Shown here piece by piece: positions 40,901-52,900 of a stretch of 64,000 bases of DNA (position 1 is its first letter; each line of letters opens with the position of its first letter). Position numbers and translations under genes: made by a program. This DNA comes from Fratercula arctica (lineage: Eukaryota > Chordata > Aves > Charadriiformes > Alcidae), in the NCBI GenBank assembly GCA_947846985.1, contig CANTUZ010000004.1:50631672-50695671 (forward strand), read 5' to 3'. The notes below the pieces were generated by a model. The model made no database searches and was not told the DNA's origin. It worked only from the letters and a program-made list of their open reading frames with translations.

Positions 40901-43900
40901 TTCAATGAAGCTGTTAAGAGCCAGATCCAGAGCATACAAAAGGACACAGAGGAACATGGATCTACAGAACTCTCTGTAAAAGGACAATTCTCATACAAAG
41001 TTTTTACACAATATTAACAAAGGCTGGACAAGTACATGGAAAAGAGGTTATTACATCCACAAATGATGTAAGGCTGAAAAAGAAGCATCTATATATATAA
41101 TTTTATCATATTTTGCAGACTTGTTCTCACAAATTTTACTTAATATCCTACCCAAGGCAAAAATTAGCAGACAAATTGTCTGAGTATTGTAAACGATGTA
41201 TCAGGACATTAATTAAACATAGTGTAATTACTTTTAAGCTATATTCCACTTGAAGTGTTGCAAGAGCATGAAATGTCAAAAGGCTTTGTGAATGACTTCT
41301 TGAAATGAGGTCCATTCAGAGACCCTGTTGTAAGGCCTTGCAAGCCTCAGATCACAAATACTCAGAATGAGGGAGACAAAATTACATTCTCAAAGGTTGA
41401 GTTTTGTGCACACTAAGTTGTGTTTTACCTGGAAGAGGAATTAACTCCAATGCAAAGAACTCTTCATTCTTTTTCCACCACCAGTAAGATATTCCATAAT
41501 TCAACTGATGTGTTATTAAGCTAATGTTTATTTCTGTAGCCTTTATATTGTGGTAATGTTTCATGGTTCAAGCTACCCCCACTGTGTTATCCTGAACTCT
41601 AAACACATAAAGAGAGATCCTGCATCACACGTATAAACTGCATAGAACTGACACAGTAAGGCACAAAGGAAGAAAGCTGACACAGAAATACAGAAAACAA
41701 CAACTTTAATTTCTTCCCTCTGCTTTATAATATTAATACTTCAGGGAAACTGAAGACATTACTCACTACAAAGCAGGTTATCCTCTAAACAGTAAAACAA
41801 AATTAAGTCTGGTTTTCTACTAATGTGTGTAGGATCCCTAATGTCTAATCAAAGTTGAGCTGAAGCATAGCATTTTCTTTAACACAACTATTATGGCGTC
41901 TCCTTGTTATCTAGTTCCTTATTGTCATTAAATATGTAGAACCTTAATCCATGACCTCTATTCTTCTATCATCTTTGTCTGAAATGGTTCAATAGGTTTA
42001 AAAGCTGCTTCTGCACTCTATTAGGCTCCTTCAGCACACAGACATTCACAGATACACTTGTGCCCACAGGCAACGTGATCACACCAACCCCATTCTCTCA
42101 AATGAAGCTAAGGTAAGATGTGTTTAGATCCCAGTTTAATCCTGTGCACTAATGCAGAAGTTAACATTTTAATATCTGCCAGACACACTTTTCCTGCAAT
42201 ACAGCAGAGTACAACGAGGCAATGACCCGTGTAACATTTAGCAGCAATGCACTCTTTGTTACATTAAACTAGGAAGATTAGTGTACTTGATTTCAATGCT
42301 ATAGAGACATTATACGATTAAAATTCAGGTGTTCTCCAAATGTTTTCCAAAAAAGCTGATGAAGTCCAATAAAAAGATACTTGCATTAAAAAAAGTGTAT
42401 TGAAAAATTCCTTAATCCTGCAATACGCTATCTTCTTTGAAATCAACATTAATTATACACCAGTCACTGAAGTACAAGGATATAGGAATTTATTTACATG
42501 CAAGTTACTACCAAAACATCAAGTTGCTCTTACCTTGAGCTAGATCTTGACTTTACATCTTCTTTTGCTGTCCTTTCACTACTAGCATCTTCATTGTTAT
42601 CCAGTTTTTTCTCACATAGTTGTTTTCTCTTCTCCCACTTCTTCTGCTGATTTGAGATACTTTCTGCTTCTCCTTGTGAATCATTTTCTGCTCCTACCTG
42701 TGAACCTGAGGAATGTGCCAGGCACTTAGAGGAGGTCGGCAGTGTTTGCTCTTCTCTGCCAAAGTCTCTTTCTGCTAACAAAGCAGAAGTTTCCAGTTTT
42801 AACGTTTCCTGTGCAGGGACTGAATTGTCCGAGTTATCTACATGGTCCATTTCCTTAGACTTTACTAATGTGTATGAAGCATTTACAACACCTCCTGCAG
42901 AATGTTTAGTCTTTAAACCTTCAACACTGTCCTCCCTGCTGTCTTCACAGCTGCCACAACACACACATGAATTAATTAGACAGTTTGTGGCAGCTATACT
43001 GAGTTTATGGGATTCATCCTCCTCCTCATTTGCTAATGGATTAGCAGATCCAGGAACACAGCTAATAGCTGCTTCTGGAGTTGTTACTGGGGATTCTGAG
43101 CTAGAGGGAGATTTAGGATTGAATATTACAGTAGCAGATATTTTCATTCCCCCTGTCCTGTGAGCTATCACTTCCGCCGTTTCTGCATCATCAGCATACG
43201 CATCCCAGCCATTGAGGTATAACTGTGAGTCCGGACCTTCTAGACAACTACATGAATTCTGAACCGAGATGCCAGACATCTGTTTGCTATCTTCAATATT
43301 GTTATTATTGCTTAAGTCACTTTCAGCATCTTTTAAAAGCAAAGTTTCCTCTGTCTGATGGCCATTCTCGTACAGCAAAGCATCTCTATATTGCAGGTTC
43401 TGTTTTGAGTCATGGCAAGGGTTATTCACCCAAGCAAAAGTATCACTTACTGAATCCAACCCAGCAAGAGCTTCTCCTGCTCCATCTAGGTCATCCATAA
43501 AAAACACTCTGTCCTCATCATCAGTTAAATTGTCAAGATGGTGTCTTGTTGGCGAAGCCTCTGTGCTAGAACTGTTTCTTAGGCTAGGTCTGTGAGCTGG
43601 AGACTGACAGATGCTTGGAGGGGAAAGCAGAGAAGACATTTCATCTCCGACTCTATGTACCATCCTATTCAGCTGTTCCAGCTCCTGTTCATCATACTGC
43701 ATAGAACAAGCCAGCTCAGCCTCTGTATTTTCAGCTTTTGCTGAAAGCTCCTTAGAAGGCAAAGTCGCAGTTGTGCCCGGTGTAATGACAGAAGGTACTT
43801 CAGGATCCACTCTGACAGGAAAATCCACATCTTGAGAGATGCAAAGGTTACGTTCCAGTGTGTGCAGTTCATCCTCGGTTAATGTCTGAAGTAGATCCCT

Positions 43901-46900
43901 GAAAAAGAAGAAATACACACATCACTTTGCATTTACAATCATAAAAGGCGTTGATGCTACAGATTTTTTAAAAAAGCTTTTACTGTTAGTACAGAAATCC
44001 AGAACTTGGGGGCACAGAGTATTGTCAGCTGTGTAACTCAAGGCACATTTGACATTCATATTCAGAACACATGTGACTGCAGATGCCTGAATTTGAGATT
44101 ATTCATGCAAATACAGGGCACCAAGCAATTTACATCCTTGCAACGAAGCCCCAAAGTAAGTGAAAACACACCCAAAAAATGTATCTTTCCCCCTTTCCAT
44201 CTATGTATAGTGAAGGCATTACCCAAAATTAGATACATTTTGTCATTTTAATATTTTAATTCAAAAATTTGACTTAGATTAGCAATTTGCCATCCTTTGT
44301 ACTAGAGTCTGAAAATAATTCTGCAAAAGAGTACCGCAGAAGTTTCACAGCATTATATTGTCAGATAAAGAGAATCCATTAAAAATAGTAATATCACTTA
44401 TGCAACGCTGATGTCTTGGAAGCCTGTTCACTGAACCACAGATTGGAAGTTGGCTCTCTACCGCCTCAAACACGTAACTCAGTCATTAGGGAGCTACACT
44501 TCTGCATGATGTTAAGAATCAGGCAGGCCTAAAAGCAAACATTTAGTATTTACTAAACTATGTTTTCCTAGAGATATGCAGCATCCCCAGTGTTATCAAG
44601 TGTGCTCAGTATTGGAGTTTAGGACCACAAGCACCTAAAAACAAAGTGTTATTTAAGTCTGTTATGTTTTAGTACGTTAAAACAAATCCATAGACACAGC
44701 AGCACATAATTTTAGGTCTGAATTTGATGTACACTATGCTTCTCAATTAGAACCCAAATATAAAAATATCCTCTATCAAGAACTGCTGTCAACGTTTTCA
44801 AAGACCTGCAAGTATACTTTAGCATTAATGAACGGATGGGAAAAGCAAGACCTTCTGCTTAAACAAAGGCTTGGAGTCCATTATTCCTCATGTGTTAGCA
44901 ATCATTGGCTAGCAGGTGATACAGAGCTGGCATCATCATAATAATGATAATAATAATAATATGCACATATTATAATAATTCCTTTAAAGGAGTACCTTCA
45001 GTCTGAACAAGTGGACCAAAAACACCCCTAAGAAGCATCCAACACATCTCACATCTTGATTTCCAGTCAACAGCTTGCATTTTAAATTAAGTCAAGCACA
45101 AAATATTTTTCCAGGTACTATCACTAAAAAAAAAAAAAAAAAATCAAATTGCCCAAAAAAATACATCACTAGTATCTGACTTGTATATCTGCTACCCTAC
45201 AATTTTAAAAAAGATAAAAGTTTAGATAAGCATGCTTAAGTCAGAATAGGTATAGAATATACATTTTTATAGTTATGTACATTCCATACACTCAACATCT
45301 TTATTTAAAAACATAATCGTGCTTTCATGCATATAAGAGTTATATGACTCTGAAAAAAATGCTAAACCTACGGAATAAGTACCTTACAAGAACAACTGCA
45401 CCATCACATCCTCCCCTTTTCACCTGTTTCCACATTCTCTAATAGAGAAGTCAGTATTTCTTTAAATCATTTCATATGCATCTTTGAGTCCCAAGTTTTA
45501 CAGTTTTTCCAGTCATAAATGAGTAAGAAAGGAAAACAGGCAATCTTTGTTAGACCCACTTACCTAATAAAGCTATCTGGCAAACTAGAACATTTTAAAA
45601 TACCTTTACATTCCTTTCTTTTGTCTAAACAGTATGTAATGATACCATCTCATTACTAAGATCTTTTATTTAAACGGTAATCCATGTCTGTAAGAAAGTA
45701 AGAATTTTAACATCACCATAAAAAACTGACAGAACGGTTTCGGTCTTAAGTTCAACATAAAAATAACTGTATTACAATTCATTTTTGAAATAATTATACC
45801 AATATAATCAATAAGAACACAGAATAACATGACTTTTGCCATGAGGCTTTGTATTACAAATTTTCAGTTTGTCAGTTTTTACAGAAACGCTGTGATGTAG
45901 GATTTTATAAGCAGAAACAAAGTAATTGGGATTTTAGAAACAGTTGGGTCTTTAATTAAATAACCTACAACAAACAGTGTTAGCACACGAACGCAACAAT
46001 GAAGGATTTAAGCTTGTTCCTCACTTACACAAAGATATTAAAAACTAAGATATTTCTGGGTCAGGCCAGGGTTAATCAAATAGAGAAGCCTGTCTCTGAT
46101 AACAGATTCTAAGGAAGAGCATAAGCACAGGATAAGCACACATGAACTTGTCTGAGTGCATCCTGCTGGTTTCCAGCAGCCCATAGCTCAGGGATTTCTG
46201 AACCAAGGTGGAATCCTTGTGTTCAGTAATCCTCAGTGAACTTTTCTTGCATGGCTGAAAACGTGTGTGTCAGGAACTGATCAACAGTGAACTGGTAAAA
46301 CATCAGCTATGCTTCTCCATACACCACACTCATACCCTCTTCTCAAAACACATGAGATAAGAATTAGCAACTTCTACAAATACAGACTATACCAGCAGCA
46401 AAGGAATTTGCTTTATTATTTAAGTGCTAGAAATACAGTTTTACCTTATGCTGGCTAGCTTCACTGACTTGAGTAATGAACTCTTTGTTTCTAACAATAA
46501 CACCACCTCAAAATTTAAGAACAATTGTGTGTAGTTTTGAGGATAAGTAAAAGCTTGACTCAAAAAAAAAAATATTCAATGAAATCAACTAACAGTCATC
46601 ATATCTTAAGTGAGTCTTCCATGCTGCCTTGCAAGAGTTGCTCTACGTAATCAGTTGGATTATATGTGGTAGTCCACCAGCCCTGTTATTTTAGTAGAGA
46701 AATAATCCTGCTTTAAATTCAAAGGAAATATGCTCATTTCCCCAATTCAAACACTAGAAAATCTGCTATTAACAAATACAGCTTGTTGTAAAAGATTTGG
46801 ACCATTATCTTCACTTCTCTGCATAAGAAAACCCTAAACTCACTAGGCTGTTTTAAATGCAAGTTTCATTGCAAGGTGACAAATCAACGGTTATCTTTTT

Positions 46901-49900
46901 GATATACTGTATATTAGATTATACAGGATTCACTACAAACGTTAGGAACACGGCATGTTTTAAAATGCCTATGGAGATATTGAGAATAAAATTAATGTCA
47001 ACCAGTATATGGAAAGAAATGTTAAATCTCACTACTGAAAGTTCAAAACTAAACATCAGGCATCATTATTAAACCATAAGGTTTAATTAAGCTGTAGCTA
47101 CTTCCACAGTTCGTTTCCTTTCTGTTGAAGCATCTGTAACTTGTCATTGGATCCATGCAAGTGCTGTGCGCTTATAAAAAAAAAAATTCCCCCTCTGCTT
47201 TCAGTATTCAGAAGCTGCAGGTAAAGAGAGCTTCTGCAATGCACCCTGACAGCAGCAGTGCGCTTCCTTCCCACAGAGGCTTTAGAAAACACTGAATTTA
47301 AAAAAGGCACATATTGAGGTTGCACCTGCTTTTACTCTTTTTGGTATAGCATCACAGGACAGCAATCTAGCCTTGAAAATACGAGCAACATTTTTCTTCC
47401 AGTGGCCACAGCCAGTGGCAGAAAAACAAGGCAAGTTCTTAAGATGTACTCTGCTTGTTACAAGCCGTAGTAGAAATTTACTCTGCCTATTGTAAAACCA
47501 ATACATGTGTTTTATTCTACTGCCAAATCCAGGGTGCAGAAATTACTTCTTTAAAGACCTGAGGCCAGATGTCCATTCAAAGACAAATTCAGCTGAATAG
47601 AGGACAGGGCCACAAAACCCCAGGTGCACTGATCTCACACATTCTCCAAGCCTCCTTCATTACCTTTCCTCCTATTCTGACTAGAATTTTAAACTGTCTG
47701 TTTTCAGAGAACAGCATCATTGTTATTGCCAGTCTGTGCTTCAGCTCATGCCCTGAACAGAGCACAAACAGCTGTCTTTACAGAGCTGCCACCATAAGAA
47801 CATGATGCAGGTACAGGAATGCAATTTGCATCCTCCTGTTTCTGCAGTGCCAAGCTGAGTTCAGCATGTCAGAAGTACACAGATCTGCTCTGATACATCA
47901 ACACTGAGAAACCAACACCGATATATAACAAATATCACTTGTACTCCTTTACCGCAGAAGTTTTAAATCAACTCAAAGTTTTAAACATAGTAATCTTGGG
48001 AAAATTAACCAGTTTTTCCCCCAGTCACTGTGCACACTTTGAAAGCATACAAGTTCGACAAGTCCCCCCCACATTTTTTTACATATTAACAACAGGTGTA
48101 CTGCATTTGATTTCTAGTCATTGATACAGAAAGGTTTCATGGTACTTAAAATGGTATGCTGCTCTGATTCTGCATCACTTCATCTGCAACCTGCTTGATT
48201 CTGTACCACCAAAACCCACAGGGGCCCTGCCATCAATTGTAATGGTCCAGAAACAAGCATCAGGCAAGTACAGGGCTCTGAAAAAAGGGCAGAACTAGGG
48301 AGTACTGCAAAATCCCAGGTTTGCTAACCTCTGAAAATCTCTGTATGGCAGCCTCAAATGTGTACATAGTATAGGTAATATTTTATCACAAGAATGTTCA
48401 GTGTCACAGGCATCCAAATTAAATATCTATGCATATAGCAGGATGATAAGCTTTGTATACTTAACTAGGCAGATTGCAATAGTTTGGCAGAAATTGTTCA
48501 AATGTCTTAGTTTAAAAGGAACAGAGATAACACTACTACATAATTATGCATTAGTAGATGTATAAAATACCAATGCTGATGTTTTGTATCTAAAATAAAA
48601 AACCACAAGCACCTTGCTTAGGTATTAATTAAAAGTCATCATTTGCTGCTCAACCTTACCAAACCTAAACAAGAGCCCTTACTGCTTTTGCTCAGAAAGT
48701 CTCCACAATCTCTATTGCTTTCAAAGTTGCTAGCCACCAATAGGAAACCAAAAATTTTCCTAGTCGATAGATATTTTTCTCTGCTAGTTCCGATTTAATT
48801 ACGTGGATCCACATAAATACAGTGCTTATCATTGCCTTTACCAGGAAGGATGTTTTAGGATAATACAGCAGAAAAATTACCTGTAATCCTACAACATAAT
48901 CCACTGTATATTTGTTGTTATTCCATGAGTTAAAATATTCAGTTGGTGAAAAAGCTGTAGAACTTTACGGAGAAATTTACTGGAATATGATCATATTCTG
49001 CAGTAAGATGCTGTTCTATATTCTTACAACAGGCACACAACTGCAATACAAGATGTAACTGTTTTAACAGAAGACTACTTGAATCTATTTTCATGCCTTA
49101 ACTATTGGTGATGGAGACTGGAGAAAGACTCCCTGAAAAAATGCTTCCTTTTTGCTGCGGACAAGTTCAAATATCTCATTCCATCTTCCCTTACAGGTTT
49201 TTGTGAACATTCTCACTGAGTAGGATTTGTAGCCTGCTGAGTTAAAAAAAATAAAATCTGTGATAACAAAAAAAAATTAAAATCTAGACAGCTTAGGTAC
49301 TTTTAGAAGTAATTTAATTATACTACATGAACTGCACACTTATTTGTACCTCGTTGTTTTCATTCAATGTATTTTTCATTCAAGAATATTACTAATGGAT
49401 CTTTTTGAGCCCAGTTCTTGCAAACATTCAAGTACCTTGACATTCTTTCAGAGACTGCCAGAGAAAATTTCACATTACATCTTAACTTAAATTTTTGCTC
49501 TGATAAATTCTATCCCACTAGAACACTTTGCAAACCTTGCCTGCTAGACAACTGAAATCACATTTCTTAATGCTCACTTGAAAGAATACATATGTCTTAA
49601 AGTATGTCAGAACTCTTCCCAAAAAAGAATCTGAGTCTTTTTTTTTTTTTTGAAGTTTGCATTGAAAATCATAGTTATTGAACAAACAAGCGTTTCACTA
49701 CTGTGTTTTCAACCCAAGCATCAAGTTCAGAGTAAAACAAAATTAAATGGACTAAGCAATAAACTGACTTCATTGATTTTGATTTTCGGTTTTGTGAAAT
49801 GTAAGGAGCAAGCAGATAGTACAGATTATGAGAAGTATACTAGCTTTTAAATATTCTTTTAGCTTTAGTCAGCCAGTGGAATGCTAGTGAAGAAGCCATA

Positions 49901-52900
49901 TATTAAGGAATAAGATATTTTAACTTTTAACTTCATAGGCCTTTTAAGCTTCAGTATCATTAAAGTTTTTTTCCCCTCTAGCTTAAGTTTTACTCCTCAG
50001 TTCACATCTTCCTCCTTTATGGTTTTATAAAACAATGAGTAATCACTCAAAAAAACCCCCAAACATCGATTTGTCAATTTTAATTCTGAGATTTCAATAT
50101 GAATTTCATTTATGTACCTAAAAATAAAACTGTATCACTTCTAGACAGAAATACTAGGAAATCTTCAAGGGACACAAAAGGATGTGGTCTGGATATTCAT
50201 AAAAGCTAACTTCAGAAATAGGCTCCTCTCTGAAACATCCCTCACATTTTCCCTCAGGACATGCTTCACTTCTAATGGGTGAGGGGAGATTAATTTGGAT
50301 GAACTTATCTACGTGAAAACTATTCTTACATGAAACTGTCATCATGACACACAGGGAAGGCAATAAACAGGTGAAAATTAAACCCAGGAAAGAAAAACTT
50401 CTGCCAATTTATCTCTAGACATTTCTAGGAACACAATTTGTAGTTAGTATATAAATTTGAATTCTAAAAAAATAATAGGGCTTATGGAGTTAGAAAACTT
50501 TTTTTTAACATCCAGATAAAATACCTTAAGGGTGAATATAAAAAACAAATAATCTTGATATAAAGATCCTTTACAGATACAGCTTGATTTCTCCAAAGCA
50601 ACAGATCAATCTTCAAAAGACCTCAACTAAGAAAAATATATTTTAATGCCCTTTATACACAGGTTGAGCCAAAGCCCACATTTCCAATGGTTACCAAGAC
50701 TGAAGCACTGTGAAAAGAGGTATATATAAAATGATCCATCCTCTAAAAACAGACCCACAGTATGAAAAACTGATAGTCATTTATATTAGATTAAGAAAAA
50801 TCTCAGTATTGCATCATAACGTACGGAGATAATGTAATAAGCCTACTTAAACAGAAACATTGATGCTAATTAGAAACAGGATCTCCCAAAAATAACCTCA
50901 ACTTCAATATTTCAAGCCTCATCCAACCATAAGGAAAATCTGAGATGTAATAAAATGATATTAGAAAAAAAAAAGAAACTATTACAAAGAGATAAAAAGT
51001 TTGAAAGCTCCCCTGAAATGAAAAACTACATCTAGTTATTTCATGGGTATATCAGGTAGATGAAAGGAAAACGCAGTTTATGTTTAACACAGTGTCCTGG
51101 TTTCATCTGGGATAGAGTTTTTCTTCTTCCTAGTAGCTTCTGTGTTTTGGATTTAGTAGGAGAATAATGTTGATAACACAGATTGTTTTAGTTGTTGCTA
51201 AGTAATGCTTATATTAAGTCAAGGATTTTTTTGTCTTCCCATAGAAGCCGAGAGAGCGCATTGACAGGACAAGCTGGCCAAAGGGATATTCCATACCATA
51301 GACATCATGCTCGGTATATAAATGGGTGTTGGCCGGTGTGCAGGGATCCACGATCACTGCTCAGCTGGGAAATCGATCATCAGGTGGTGAGAGTGACTTG
51401 TGTTGTATCAGTTAATTTTGTATATTCTTTTACCATTATTATTATTTTCTTCTCTGTTACTGTTATATTAAACTGTCTTTATCTCAGCTTGTTTGGTATT
51501 TTTTCTCCCTCTTCTCCCCATCCCACTGGCAGGGGCAAGGGTGGGGGGGTGGAGTGAGTGAATGACTGCATGGTCCTAATTGCTGGCTGGGGTTAAACCA
51601 TGACACAGCAAGCAAACACTTTTCTAGGCATTTGTGTGTTCTTTTTTAGGCCTCCGATTTTCACTTCGGAAGAGAATCAGTTACAACCATTGTATTACTT
51701 GCCTTATTTTTCTTAGCAAAGTGTGAAAAGGTCTGAAGAGTTCAGACATATCTTCTGGTTTATGGTCCAAGTTTAATGGTCCCTCAGAGTAGACAACAAG
51801 GCCACTGTAATTCAAACACAGGCATGAACACACAAAAATGAAAATTACATTACATAGAGCAACTACTGAATAAGGAGTCAAAAAAGCAACTGCACATAAA
51901 CATTAGAATTACACTCAAGTTACATATTGTTGTCTTCATTTTGTCTTACCCACCCACAGTTAGAATTAAATGCTATTTAAAGGAACAGGAAGAAGAGCCA
52001 CTCCATCCACCTCCCCCATCTTACCCCCCAGCCCACACACGGGAGAAGAGGCAATGGAAGCATAAGGGGAAGAACATACATTTATTTCATTGCTGCAGCT
52101 GATCCATTAGAAAAAAACCCTATTAAGTAAGCTGGGGAAAGTCCACTGACTTGGGAGACATTGTAAATCACTTTTTCTTTACAGTTTAAATTTCTAGGTG
52201 AGACAGTTGACTCTTGAGATGCTATTTTTCTACCTCTAAGATAAATACAACCTGGTATTAACATGTAGTAAAAAAGAGAATGCATTTGCTAAATCATGTA
52301 AAACATTTTGATAATGCCATGTTTCTAAATCAACTCAGCGTTTGTAGAAATTTCCCTGGAAAGAGGTTAGTTCACAGTCCTGAAAGCCTCCGTGTACACC
52401 ACTGCAGATACCTCGATAGCTCCTCCTGACCAAATCACTACTACCCAAACCTGTCTGTGTGTCAGGGATTAAATTCACTTTCTTCACCGTATCTGCTGCA
52501 TCATTAGCGCACTGTATCTGAGAGTGGATTCCACCCACACCAGGCATCACTCTGCTTAAAAATGTTTAACCCTCTACCCACTGCAAAAACAACGTATGTT
52601 TCTCAAAGGCAAATGGATCACAGATTCTCACACTTCAGATTTTTTTTGAGGTTTATTTTTCCCAGTCCATTCTCCCCTTCGTGCCTGTACAGTCAGTGCT
52701 CAGTTACCTGAGGTATTTCAAAAGTTCCTTTTCTTACACTCAAATTACATATTGCTTCAGAGAGCTTTCTAGCTACCCTGCATCCAAATCATCCAGAGTA
52801 ATGAGGACCCTTGGCTGACAAGACTGTTGATGTCTTTTGCTCACTGGTTGTTTGCTAGCAAGCACCCTGCATGACCACCAAAGGCTCTCTGAGACGCAGC

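Larger units (their letters stand above)
31740..42533 (-). other. ZFYVE28: ZFYVE28 intron, 10.8 kb
   Basis: GTAAGA donor, TTTTTTCAG acceptor. It contains an AT-rich hairpin at 36256-36286 and, at 38760-40890, an old LINE interrupted by a younger CR1. No other gene was recognised. Confidence 0.85.
43899..51702 (-). other. ZFYVE28: ZFYVE28 intron with GC-AG ends, 7.8 kb
   Basis: The donor is GCAAGT at 51702-51697 and the acceptor CTTTTTCAG at 43899. It contains an ATA-rich microsatellite (44931-44961), a poly(A) run (45126-45143), an old interspersed repeat (46056-46255) and a solo LTR (51093-51605) close to its 5' end. The rest is unremarkable AT-rich sequence. Confidence 0.85.

Noticed and set aside
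42825..43835. Plus-strand frames opposite the large ZFYVE28 exon
   Set aside because: Antisense shadows of the 1365-nt coding exon.
51192..51557. 121-codon plus-strand open frame
   Set aside because: It lies wholly within the solo LTR, across its TATA box and R/U5 region, and is not retroviral coding sequence.
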